Below, one piece after another: positions 6,936 to 13,804 of a stretch of 20,791 nt of DNA (position 1 is its first letter; each line of letters begins with the position of its first letter). The DNA is from Dehalococcoidia bacterium (GTDB taxonomy: Bacteria > Chloroflexota > Dehalococcoidia > Dehalococcoidales > CSSed11-197): assembly GCA_003552785.1 (NCBI GenBank), contig PUOQ01000093.1, positions 1 through 20,791 on the forward strand. Direction: 5' to 3'. The notes beneath the pieces were generated by a model. The model worked only from the letters and a program-made list of their open reading frames with translations, was not told the DNA's origin and did no database searches. Position numbers and translations under genes: made by a program.

Positions 6936-6984
6936 TGAATGACCTCCTCTCTTTAAATATTAGTTAGAGTCCGGTCATTCAATG
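6933..6984 (-). promoter_or_regulatory. 12-bp inverted repeat covering the zinc-ribbon start codon
   Basis: CATTGAATGACC (5' arm on the minus strand) and GGTCATTCAATG (3' arm) are perfect 12-bp complements separated by 28 nt. The last three bases of the 3' arm are the ATG. The first two bases of that arm are the end of the AGGAGG ribosome site, the rest of which lies in the loop. In mRNA this hairpin would hide the start codon. A temperature-, helicase- or protein-responsive switch is the inference; a DNA operator is the alternative. Confidence 0.6.
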
Positions 6985-7487
6985 CTTAAAAAATTCTGTG
7001 TAGCCAGCTTTCAAAAAAGCTTTTAATTAACCTAAACTTAAACCTGTTTCAAATATAACACACAAGAAACATTTATACAAATTCTTATGGATTAACCAGG
7101 TATAACCCCATTCGATTGGTTCCTATGAGTATCAGGGCCAGATACTGCTCTTGCCGTATTAAGCCTGAAACTTTATAGCTTTTTCTAATTCGCAGTCTGC
7201 AACAAGTATAGTTTTTGGGAGTCGGATTATTCTTAAACCTGGCCCAGGCATTCAAACTCTTGTGGGTAAAACCAGCTATATCCTTTGCATCTGGCGGGGC
7301 GGCATATTTAGCATGGCTGGCAACGTTTTATGAAAAGCATGTTTCCCGGGCTGAATCCGGGCATCTGGCAACTTAATCTGGATTTACGCCGTGATTTTAG
7401 CCAATGTATAGAATCAGACATTGCTGAGCTAGAGGACAATAGGAAATCGAATTAATGCGGCAGTATCTGGTAAAATAGCGCTTGTAA
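6936..7487. other. Divergent intergenic region, no supported gene
   Basis: The left part is the leader and promoter of the zinc-ribbon gene. A small hairpin AGCTTT/AAAGCT lies near 7006-7020. From about 7080 to 7487 there is no supported gene. One 54-codon open frame on the plus strand (7212-7376) encodes a partly hydrophobic peptide but has no good start or ribosome site. A short hairpin CCCGG/CCGGG lies at about 7346-7362. The stretch may be decayed coding DNA. Confidence 0.5.
7024..7052 (-). promoter_or_regulatory. Candidate promoter of the zinc-ribbon gene
   Basis: On the minus strand TTGAAA (7047-7052), a 17-bp spacer and TAATTA (7024-7029) are seen. The -35 is good and the -10 weak. 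It would give a leader of about 80 nt that includes the whole 6933-6984 hairpin. Confidence 0.3.
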
Positions 7488-8378
7488 ATGGAAAATGTAT
7501 ACAAGCAGTCACAGGAACGCATCAAGGGCTTTGCCTTGTGTGTAGTTGCCTACATGGTGGCTTTGTCTGGTGCAGTGTTGGCCGGTTCCGTCATGGGTGG
7601 TTACAGCCCAATAGCAGTTGCGCTTGCCGGAATTATCGTATCGACTATTGCTATCTATGCGTTTGCCCGCTTCTACGGCAATGCCAGCTTGTTTGACCCT
7701 TACTGGAGTGTGGCTCCGCTGGTGGTTGCCGCCTACTTCTTTTTGATTTCTACCGGAGAAAGCGGTGGATTTATCTGGCAGTTAACTGTTCTCCTTCTCG
7801 TTTTTTTGTGGAGTATAAGGCTAACCCTGAACTGGGCCAGGTCCTGGCGTGGGCTCGAGCATGAGGATTGGCGCTACCGGTATTTGAAACAGAAATCTGG
7901 CGGCTGGTTCTGGCTGGTGGAGCTTGCCGGAATTGAACTGATGCCTGCTTTAATTATATTTGCAGGTTGCCTTCCGCTTTATCCGGCTTTAACTGCGGCA
8001 TCGGCCGATTTTAGCTTGCTCTACTTTGTGGCTATCGCAGTAACCATCGCCGCTATTGCACTTGAAGCAGTAGCTGATAAGCAGCTGAGGGAGTTTAAGG
8101 CTGCCAGGGCTGACAGGGTAATGGATAAGGGTCTGTGGGCTTATTCCAGGCACCCTAATTATTTCGGAGAAGTTATGTTCTGGTGGGGGCTGTATCTGTT
8201 CGGTCTGGCGGCTGACCCGTCTTACTGGTGGACGGTTATTGGCCCCATAGCCGTAACCGTACTTTTTATGACCATCAGTATACCGCTGATGGAAAATGTA
8301 AATCTTAAATTTAGGCCGGGTTATCGTGAGTATCAGGGTAAAACATCTGTTTTTATTCCATGGTTTCGGAAGAGTTGA
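7488..8378 (+). CDS. DUF1295 integral membrane protein
   Basis: This 296-residue protein has about eight membrane spans (roughly 12-33, 41-62, 73-88, 97-115, 148-168, 175-195, 228-243, 246-266). It carries the DUF1295 signatures: FDPYWSVAPL near 69-78, LTLNWARSWRGLEHEDWRY at 112-130, and the family core GLWAYSRHPNYFGE at 215-228. This last motif is shared with isoprenylcysteine methyltransferase and steroid 5-alpha-reductase-like enzymes. The fold suggests a membrane enzyme using NAD(P)H or S-adenosylmethionine on a lipid-like substrate, but the reaction is not known for DUF1295. The start at 7488 is the first ATG. The ribosome site is weak and the true start might differ by a few codons. It is transcribed alone on the plus strand. 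Confidence 0.85.
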   Translation: MENVYKQSQERIKGFALCVVAYMVALSGAVLAGSVMGGYSPIAVALAGIIVSTIAIYAFARFYGNASLFDPYWSVAPLVVAAYFFLISTGESGGFIWQLTVLLLVFLWSIRLTLNWARSWRGLEHEDWRYRYLKQKSGGWFWLVELAGIELMPALIIFAGCLPLYPALTAASADFSLLYFVAIAVTIAAIALEAVADKQLREFKAARADRVMDKGLWAYSRHPNYFGEVMFWWGLYLFGLAADPSYWWTVIGPIAVTVLFMTISIPLMENVNLKFRPGYREYQGKTSVFIPWFRKS

Positions 8379-8541
8379 ATCAGGATGCCGGTCAGTTTGT
8401 TCCCACGGTATTTAAGGCTCCCTTATATGGGCTGGTTAAAAGCTTTTGCTATCTGTAGAAGTATTCAAACCGCTTGCAGGTGCAGAAAAACCTGCCATTC
8501 GACATGTTGTTAACAAGGTGGTTTACATCAGTTGAATTCTA

Positions 8542-8570
8542 TTGATTAAACACATGCGGTTTGGTAGTAT
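8542..8570 (+). promoter_or_regulatory. Candidate promoter of the lipoprotein gene
   Basis: TTGATT (8542-8547), a 17-bp spacer and TAGTAT (8565-8570) each match the consensus at 4 of 6 positions. They lie about 90 bp upstream of the ATG. A GCAGGT/ACCTGC hairpin (8476-8495) upstream may end the DUF1295 transcript, though no T run follows. Confidence 0.35.
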
Positions 8571-8659
8571 TATTCTGTTGCATGAAGGTAGTTTTCACCA
8601 TAACTAGACCGGGTAGTTCTTGCTGAAACTTATGTGATAAAAATCGGAGGTGGAAGAAA

Positions 8660-9877
8660 ATGGTTGCAATCAGTAATGGTTGGCGGCGCTGTTTGAGGTT
8701 TGCTCTCGTCATCTTTTTGTTTGCAACTTTTACCATGACAATAACTGCTTGTGAGCAGGTTCATAAAGATCCAGATTATGGGTCTCCTCTCCCTCCTGAG
8801 TGGGACGCTCAAAAACAGGCTCTTCTGCCTGACAGAGAGTTTGATGCCAACTGGACTGGCACGAGCAACTGGTTTGGGGCGTTGAATCGTGGCATATCGG
8901 CGCTATGGTTGAGCTGGGAACCGGAACCCAGTTTTATTTCTTCCCCGGATAATGAAAACTCATCCACCAAGCTCGGTTTGAGTGAGGGGCATCCCCCTGG
9001 TGACGGGGCTAGATTGCTGCGCTGTATTTTCGCAAAAGATCTACCGGGTGGTGTAGAACTTGATTTTATTATAAGGCTGTACGATGGAGATAATCTCATA
9101 GGCGAATGGGTGGAAGAAAATATATCGGACACCTGGACAATGCGTGAATTCGAGCTGGATGCGGAACCGGACAGCTGGAGCAATTTAAAGGTTGAGCTAA
9201 GTCGTCAGGGTGATACAACTGCTAATGCAGATGATTTAAGAAGAGTTCATGTATCTATTGTTGAATTGGAAATACCGTATCCGGAAACTTTTGTGTTTCC
9301 CTATTTAAATCCGGCAACAACGGTTCATTCGCCCGGAAGCGATACTGTTAACCGTCCGCCTGGTGTACAGGAGGGAGATGTAATTTTGGTTTGTAGCTTC
9401 GATGGTGAACCAGCTGAGGGGTTCGAGCTGATCCACTCACAACCGTCCATAGAAGATGCTGCACGTCCGTACGAAATGCGTACATGGTGGAAACGGGCAG
9501 GTGCAGACGAACCAGATTCTTATTCTTTTCCCAACGCTGAAGGGCTCTGGGCGGCAAGGATTTCGGGAGCAGGTGATATGATAGTAGCATCCGGGCATGT
9601 GGAACCACCGCCAGACGGTTTTGTATCACCACTTGGTATAATGACACCTTCTGTCGATGCACCGGCTGATAATTGCCTGGTGGTACGTATTTCTGCCAAT
9701 AGCGGATACATCACATGGACTGAACCGCACCAATGGATAGCATGGGATGAGTGGCCTTGTTGCGCCGCCTCGTGGAGCTTTCAGGAACAATCTGGCCCAA
9801 CAGGTGAAGAATACCACGGTACGGGCTCCTTCATCCACTGGGTTACCCAGACCATTGTTTTTGTCCCTGCAGATTAA
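8660..9877 (+). CDS. Predicted two-domain lipoprotein of unknown function
   Basis: This 405-residue protein begins with a type II signal: basic WRRCLR, a hydrophobic stretch LVIFLFATFTM, and lipobox I-T-A-C with the lipidated cysteine at 31, so it should be anchored outside the membrane. Residues about 45-205 look like a beta-rich domain reminiscent of carbohydrate-binding jelly rolls (FDANWTGTSNWFGALN, then alternating strands). Residues about 220-405 form a second beta-rich domain with PPGVQEGDVILVCSFDG and DNCLVVRISANSGYITW, a pattern seen in phage-tail-like and surface proteins. No catalytic motif is visible. GGAGGTG lies 7 nt before the ATG. Codon use resembles its neighbours. It stands alone. 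A surface binding or adhesion role is an inference only. Confidence 0.7.
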   Translation: MVAISNGWRRCLRFALVIFLFATFTMTITACEQVHKDPDYGSPLPPEWDAQKQALLPDREFDANWTGTSNWFGALNRGISALWLSWEPEPSFISSPDNENSSTKLGLSEGHPPGDGARLLRCIFAKDLPGGVELDFIIRLYDGDNLIGEWVEENISDTWTMREFELDAEPDSWSNLKVELSRQGDTTANADDLRRVHVSIVELEIPYPETFVFPYLNPATTVHSPGSDTVNRPPGVQEGDVILVCSFDGEPAEGFELIHSQPSIEDAARPYEMRTWWKRAGADEPDSYSFPNAEGLWAARISGAGDMIVASGHVEPPPDGFVSPLGIMTPSVDAPADNCLVVRISANSGYITWTEPHQWIAWDEWPCCAASWSFQEQSGPTGEEYHGTGSFIHWVTQTIVFVPAD

Positions 9878-10305
9878 TGTGGTTAATAAAGGTGATTTCG
9901 CCTAAAGATTACGGGATTTAACTCCAAAAATATCTTGGAGCGGGCCAAGTGAGTGGAAAGCAAGCTAAAAAGTAAAGGGCATATTAATGCACCTTTGCAC
10001 CATTAATCAATGTTTTACCAGGTTAGCGCCAAATCTTTAATTAAATCTCCGGCAATTAAGGTTTAGTCAGTGCAAAAATGTTGTTTATGGCAGGTATGCT
10101 TTTGGAGGTGCCGCATGGGGTGGACCTTAAGGACAGGGCAGGAGTCAGATAAGAGCACGGAGACCTGTTACTCCCAAGGGGTTTGGGAGTATTGTTCTAC
10201 CGCTCCTTAACCATCTGCTTCCACCAGTTTATCCACCTCAATAAATCGCTTGGTAACATAATGGCTGGTGCAGTCACTTGATTCCACGTGGCAATGCCAC
10301 AAAAC
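9878..10305. other. Convergent intergenic region without a gene
   Basis: This lies between the lipoprotein (rightward) and the J-domain gene (leftward). It holds a CTCCAA/TTGGAG hairpin (9922-9940), a stronger hairpin at 10169-10191 and a GTGGC/GCCAC hairpin near 10288-10300, close to the end of the J-domain gene. I see no open frame with a ribosome site and no RNA gene I recognise. Confidence 0.5.
10169..10191 (+). terminator. 9-bp hairpin, possible terminator
   Basis: TACTCCCAA and TTGGGAGTA form a perfect 9-bp stem with the 5-nt loop GGGGT. The plus strand continues TTGTTCT, a weak U run. It is stable enough to stop transcription but lies almost 300 bp from the lipoprotein stop, so it might belong to an unseen small transcript. 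Confidence 0.4.
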
Positions 10306-11163
10306 TTAGGGCTGATTGTTTTTGGTATTCGCTAAAAATTTTTTAAAGAAACCTTTAACCCTTTGCCCCAGACTTTTACTGATAATTATCTTGAGGTAAA
10401 GGTCTCCTGGTTCCCCGCCAGCTATACCGGGTGCGCCCAGACCTTTCAGCTTTAATTGCTGGCCACTTGTTATATGCGGCGGAATCTTGACCATAATTCG
10501 CCTGCTTTGGCTTTCTTTATTTAACAAATACTTAATTTCGCCGCCTGCATGGAAGTCATCGTAGTTCAATTTTATTTTGTCGTAGTGATCTTTACCCTTC
10601 TGTGGTAATTTGATGCCTAAAATCTGCTCCATTGCAGATCTTGCCAAAGTACCAAATGCTCCCTGGAAAACTGTATTTGCCGCATTGCTGTTTGTGTTCA
10701 GGTTTTGATGCTGGCCACGCCTCTTCTGTTGTGCGGAGAAAAACATATAACCTTTGCCCGGAAAGCTTGATTTTTGAAAGTTATAAGCTCCCGGGTCAGA
10801 CTTATAGGCCTCTTTAAAAATATCTGCAAAGCCCCTGTAACCAAAAGTGCGGGCAAATTCTTCAAATACCTGGTCAATATCTGAACCCCGGAAGATGTCT
10901 TCAGTGGTGTGGCCGCTTCGAAACCTGTCATAGGCAGTTGTGCCATACTGGCTTCTTAAAAAGTCGTATTCCCTCCTTTTAGATGGGTCCGATAAAACGG
11001 CATAAGCCTCATTAACTTCTTTCATTTTCCGGGTAGCGGCCGGGTTGCCTTCGTTTTTATCGGGATGGTACTGAAAAGCCAGGTTTCGGTAAGCTTCTTT
11101 AATGGTTTGCTGGGTGGCATCTCCGCTGATTCCCAGAATATTATAGTAATCCTTTTTGGTCAT
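10306..11163 (-). CDS. J-domain co-chaperone lacking a zinc finger (DnaJ/CbpA class)
   Basis: This 285-residue protein has an N-terminal J domain (5-68) with the HPD motif at 33-35 (YHPDKNEG), which stimulates Hsp70 ATPase. A Gly/Phe-containing linker follows. There is no CxxCxGxG zinc-finger region. The C-terminal part (about 196-262) matches one DnaJ substrate-binding domain (YDDFHAGGEI, VKIPPHITSGQQLKLKGLGAPG, GDLYLKI). CbpA-type proteins have two such domains and about 300 residues. Here the middle (about 70-190) is low-complexity and the first domain is not recognisable. No dnaK or grpE is nearby, so it probably serves an Hsp70 encoded elsewhere. No clear Shine-Dalgarno sequence precedes the ATG. 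Confidence 0.85.
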   Translation of the reverse strand: MTKKDYYNILGISGDATQQTIKEAYRNLAFQYHPDKNEGNPAATRKMKEVNEAYAVLSDPSKRREYDFLRSQYGTTAYDRFRSGHTTEDIFRGSDIDQVFEEFARTFGYRGFADIFKEAYKSDPGAYNFQKSSFPGKGYMFFSAQQKRRGQHQNLNTNSNAANTVFQGAFGTLARSAMEQILGIKLPQKGKDHYDKIKLNYDDFHAGGEIKYLLNKESQSRRIMVKIPPHITSGQQLKLKGLGAPGIAGGEPGDLYLKIIISKSLGQRVKGFFKKFLANTKNNQP

Positions 11164-11202
11164 ATTGCTGCTTGCGTTTGTTAGAATATATCAGTGTTTG
11201 TC

Positions 11203-11231
11203 CTGATATTTAAGAATTATCCTATTATCAA
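11203..11231 (-). promoter_or_regulatory. Candidate promoter of the J-domain gene
   Basis: On the minus strand TTGATA (5 of 6 to the -35 consensus, 11226-11231), a 17-bp spacer and TATCAG (11203-11208) lie about 40 bp before the ATG. Confidence 0.4.
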
Positions 11232-11281
11232 AACGGGATACGGGAAGAATTATGTGATATAAACGAAATTACTTGCTAAAG

Positions 11282-11376
11282 GCCTGAAAGTAATTTTAAC
11301 AAAAAACCACCCCTTTTTGGTAAAGAGGCTATATAGTTGGTTACACAAATACACTTGACTGCCTGAAATTAATTTT
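11282..11376 (+). repeat. Imperfect 16-bp direct repeat
   Basis: GCCTGAAAGTAATTTT (11282-11297) and GCCTGAAATTAATTTT (11361-11376) differ at one base and are 79 bp apart. The second copy overlaps the stop codon of the PAC2-family gene. The meaning is unknown; a small duplication is the simplest explanation. Confidence 0.35.
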
Positions 11377-12178
11377 GGTTTAAATAATCATCGACTGTTT
11401 TGGCCAGAGTCATTTGCTCGTTTTCGTTAAGGCCAATGTCCATCTCAAGGGTTCGGATGAAATTATCTATTTGCGCATTTTCCTTTCTAAGAGAGGCCAA
11501 TTTTTTATCCCGCTCTTCGATTTGCCGATCAAGACCGGAAAAATCAATTTCGAGATCAAGGTACCGGTTAAAAAAGGAAAGCACAGTTTTGGCTGCCCTG
11601 GGATCGCCCGTTGATGAAAGATAAAAGGCAACTTCAGGCCACAGGCTAACAGCTGGAATATTCCTTTTTTTGCCAAGCCATATGAGGTAGCTGTCGAAAG
11701 CAGGTGAGCCTTCCCAATCCAAATTCTCGAATTGGTAACCCCTTAATTTTCTCTGAAGATCAGGTTGATTAAAAACGGCAAGCAAGCGGCGCGAACTGGT
11801 ATGGGCAACCTGGGAAGTTGAACTGTTTATGGTAAAAATTTCTTTTGCCTTAAGAAAATACTGGCAAGTATCAAGTAAATGAGACAGAAACTCGTAATGC
11901 TCGAGCTGTGGTGTGTTGGTGAAAAATAATGCAAGGTCTTTTCTGTTGCCGGAGTATAGTTTGCTGAAGGGAAAGCGGGCAACTGCTCCGGAGACTTGCA
12001 CGCCGCCAAGTCGGAAAAAGTTAACCGGCTCAATGTCACCAAAATTGCTTCCATTGATGCTGGAATTTAGGTGGTCAAAAACTGTTTGGCCCAGGTGTCC
12101 GGTATCATCCGCCCAGTTGACAATTAATACAGGGTTGTCAAAGTCCGGACTTGAGAAAAGATTAACTGCGTGTTTCAT
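11369..12178 (-). CDS. PAC2-family protein, divergent copy with C-terminal coiled coil
   Basis: This protein of 269 residues belongs to the PAC2 (proteasome assembly chaperone 2-like) superfamily, whose bacterial members have no proven biochemical role. It keeps the overall order of its upstream paralogue: an N-terminal strand ending NWADDTGHLGQTVFDHL, DIEPVNFF, a central SSTSQVAHTSSRRLLAVF, and a SLWPEVAFYL segment near the end of the core. The usual W-PG-G motif is altered (NWADDTGHLG). The C-terminal about 60 residues form a charged coiled coil (LDRQIEERDKKLASLRKEN). I chose the ATG at 12176-12178, which follows GAAGG at 5 nt. An upstream ATG at 12208 lacks a ribosome site. The frame overlaps the stop of the upstream PAC2 gene by 17 bp, so translational coupling and a heteromeric complex are likely. 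Confidence 0.8.
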   Translation of the reverse strand: MKHAVNLFSSPDFDNPVLIVNWADDTGHLGQTVFDHLNSSINGSNFGDIEPVNFFRLGGVQVSGAVARFPFSKLYSGNRKDLALFFTNTPQLEHYEFLSHLLDTCQYFLKAKEIFTINSSTSQVAHTSSRRLLAVFNQPDLQRKLRGYQFENLDWEGSPAFDSYLIWLGKKRNIPAVSLWPEVAFYLSSTGDPRAAKTVLSFFNRYLDLEIDFSGLDRQIEERDKKLASLRKENAQIDNFIRTLEMDIGLNENEQMTLAKTVDDYLNQN

Positions 12179-13103
12179 CTCCACCTTCGCCTCTTTTGAA
12201 AAAATCATCGAGGTGTTCCATAATGCGTTTTTGGTCCTCGTCTGTTATGGGCCCCTTACTCTTGTGTGTTTCCTTCAATTTATCAATTGCTTCTTTAATG
12301 TTATTTCTTAATTCAACGGGTACGGATTCTTCATTGTGTAACTGATCTAAAAATTTATCGATAGCTTCATCCATCTTTTTGGCCATTTCAAGCAGTGGTA
12401 TAGTATCGATTGTGATTCCAAGGTTGGCAGCCAAAACTTCAAGTACAGACGCCGCTCCTTTAGGATAAGGCCAGGGTGAAGCTTGAAGATAGTATGGAAC
12501 TTCTCCCATTAAACAAAGGGCGTCAATTCCTCGTTTTTGGGCAGCTCCGATGAGTAAACCGTTCAGGCCGGTTATAGAGCCCTGAGCGCTTGCTCCCTCT
12601 CCCCCGGACATTAACACCGTATTTTCGTATTTTTTTACTTCACCCAGCAAGCCATCATTATTTGGTACTGCCCAAACCTTCGGTTTTTGTGTGTGGTGAA
12701 CCTGAGTCACCGCAGCCCCGGATGTATAAATTCTGGGACAGTTGTATTTTTCGGCAACATCGAGAATGAGATTGGCCATTTTATAGGCTTTTTCTCCAGA
12801 GGCATACGGGTTGGTGCCATCGGAAGGTTGCTCTTCACCAATGAAAAGAATAACATCCCTGTCATTTAGCTTCTGGTAGTAAAACTTGTTTTCAGGAAAA
12901 ACAATTTGCTCTATAAGTCCATTTTTAATAATGACCTTGTTTGGCTCGAAGAAGTCCCATGGCTCAATTTCACCAAGCTCTTTGGCAGAAATAGAGCGCC
13001 TGAGATAATCTACAGCAAGCACTCCTATGCGACCGATTCCAGGCCAGGAGCATATCAGTTCCGGTTTTTCAAGAACTGGTTCGCTATAAAGTTTTATTCC
13101 CAT
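12162..13103 (-). CDS. PAC2-family (proteasome assembly chaperone-like) protein
   Basis: This 313-residue soluble protein has the PAC2-family core: ELICSWPGIGRIGVLAVDYL (15-34) with the conserved PG-G-x-G, LGEIEPWDFF, then a beta strand with ILFIGEEQPS, a YTSGAAVTQVHHTQ segment and GEVPYYLQASPWPYPKGA near 195-215. In archaea and eukaryotes related proteins help assemble the proteasome. In bacteria the family is widespread without known targets, and no proteasome gene is visible here. The C-terminal about 100 residues are helical and highly charged. A good promoter (13146-13174) precedes it and the ribosome site is weak. The next gene is a diverged paralogue overlapping its stop, so the two form an operon. 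Confidence 0.87.
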   Translation of the reverse strand: MGIKLYSEPVLEKPELICSWPGIGRIGVLAVDYLRRSISAKELGEIEPWDFFEPNKVIIKNGLIEQIVFPENKFYYQKLNDRDVILFIGEEQPSDGTNPYASGEKAYKMANLILDVAEKYNCPRIYTSGAAVTQVHHTQKPKVWAVPNNDGLLGEVKKYENTVLMSGGEGASAQGSITGLNGLLIGAAQKRGIDALCLMGEVPYYLQASPWPYPKGAASVLEVLAANLGITIDTIPLLEMAKKMDEAIDKFLDQLHNEESVPVELRNNIKEAIDKLKETHKSKGPITDEDQKRIMEHLDDFFKRGEGGDETRS

Positions 13104-13145
13104 TTTTGCTTCTTGTCGGATCCTTTCTATCTGTCTATACTTCCC

Positions 13146-13174
13146 ATTATACTTGTAAAAAGCCTGTAATCCAA
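13146..13174 (-). promoter_or_regulatory. Promoter of the PAC2-family gene pair
   Basis: On the minus strand TTGGAT (13169-13174), a 17-bp spacer and a perfect TATAAT (13146-13151) lie about 43 bp before the ATG. Confidence 0.6.
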
Positions 13175-13274
13175 CCGTTTTACTGATCAGGTAATATTTG
13201 ATAAACAGGGCAGAGGTATGTGGCTGCGGGTAGAAAACTGCAGGTAAAAGAAGTTAATGGAAAAAGTGTTCGAG

Positions 13275-13616
13275 TTATATTTCGTAGGTGCTAAAAATAA
13301 AATCCAGGCTTGATTGCAACTCAGAAATCTTATCTTTGGTCAAAACGGATTCATTGGCATCGAGCATTAGCTTAGTTTGGTCTTTGGCGGTGCCCAGGAT
13401 ATGTATATGGAGATATTCCGGGTTGCTTTTACCCTCCTCGGGTTTGGTCATAAAGGTAAGCGTTCCGCGAGTTATAAATGAAGAAGAATCATTGGCAATG
13501 GAATAGTTTTCAAGCTTTTCATTATGAAGGGTCATACCAAGATTGAGGGCAAAATCTTTAACCTCATTGTAAAGAAGCTCAGGGTTGATCTGGTTGTATA
13601 TTTTTCTGATTTGCAT
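13275..13616 (-). CDS. Conserved-looking hypothetical protein, 113 residues
   Basis: I do not recognise a named family. The protein is small, soluble and mixed alpha/beta. It opens with a helix (IYNQINPELLYNEVKDFALNL), then alternating strands (SSFITRGTLTF, EYLHIHILGTAKDQTKLMLD) and closes with a helix (KISELQSSLDFIFSTYEI). There are no cysteines, no signal peptide and no membrane segment. The layout helix, antiparallel strands, helix could be a small ligand-binding or SRPBCC-like fold, but this is only a guess. It has a near-consensus promoter (13669-13698) with a leader of about 45 nt and a weak ribosome site. It lies between the PAC2 pair and the sufCB unit, all on the same strand, but is probably transcribed separately. 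Confidence 0.7.
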   Translation of the reverse strand: MQIRKIYNQINPELLYNEVKDFALNLGMTLHNEKLENYSIANDSSSFITRGTLTFMTKPEEGKSNPEYLHIHILGTAKDQTKLMLDANESVLTKDKISELQSSLDFIFSTYEI

Positions 13617-13668
13617 ATTTACATACTCAGGATTCTTGCCTGTCCTGGTTACAAAAATAGCTATTTTG

Positions 13669-13698
13669 AGTATAAGGTTCGAATATAAAGGATGTCAA
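13669..13698 (-). promoter_or_regulatory. Strong promoter of the 113-residue hypothetical gene
   Basis: On the minus strand a perfect TTGACA (13693-13698), an 18-bp spacer and TATACT (13669-13674) are the best -35/-10 pair seen in the window. Confidence 0.6.
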
Positions 13699-13724
13699 TA
13701 CGTACGTTTGTGGCCATGCGGCCT

Positions 13725-13768
13725 TTTTAACACTTTGTAATTTACCGGTAAACTTGAAAGTGTTAAAA
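13725..13768. repeat. Nested 44-bp dyad downstream of sufB
   Basis: TTTTAACACTTT (13725-13736) and AAAGTGTTAAAA (13757-13768) are perfect 12-bp arms. Exactly at their centre sits the perfect palindrome TTTACCGGTAAA (13741-13752). Of the 22 symmetric base pairs only three mismatch. It lies 37 bp after the sufB stop and 27 bp upstream of the next promoter's -35 box. It may be a terminator for sufB, though no clean U run follows on the minus strand, or a binding site for a dimeric regulator. Confidence 0.6.
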
Positions 13769-13804
13769 GTTAAACTTCAGCCATAATGATTGCACGAATT
13801 CTAT

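Noticed and set aside
7212..7376. 54-codon open frame with a hydrophobic stretch, plus strand
   Set aside because: It lacks a plausible start and ribosome site and is bounded by in-frame stops; it is too short to claim. It could be decayed coding DNA.
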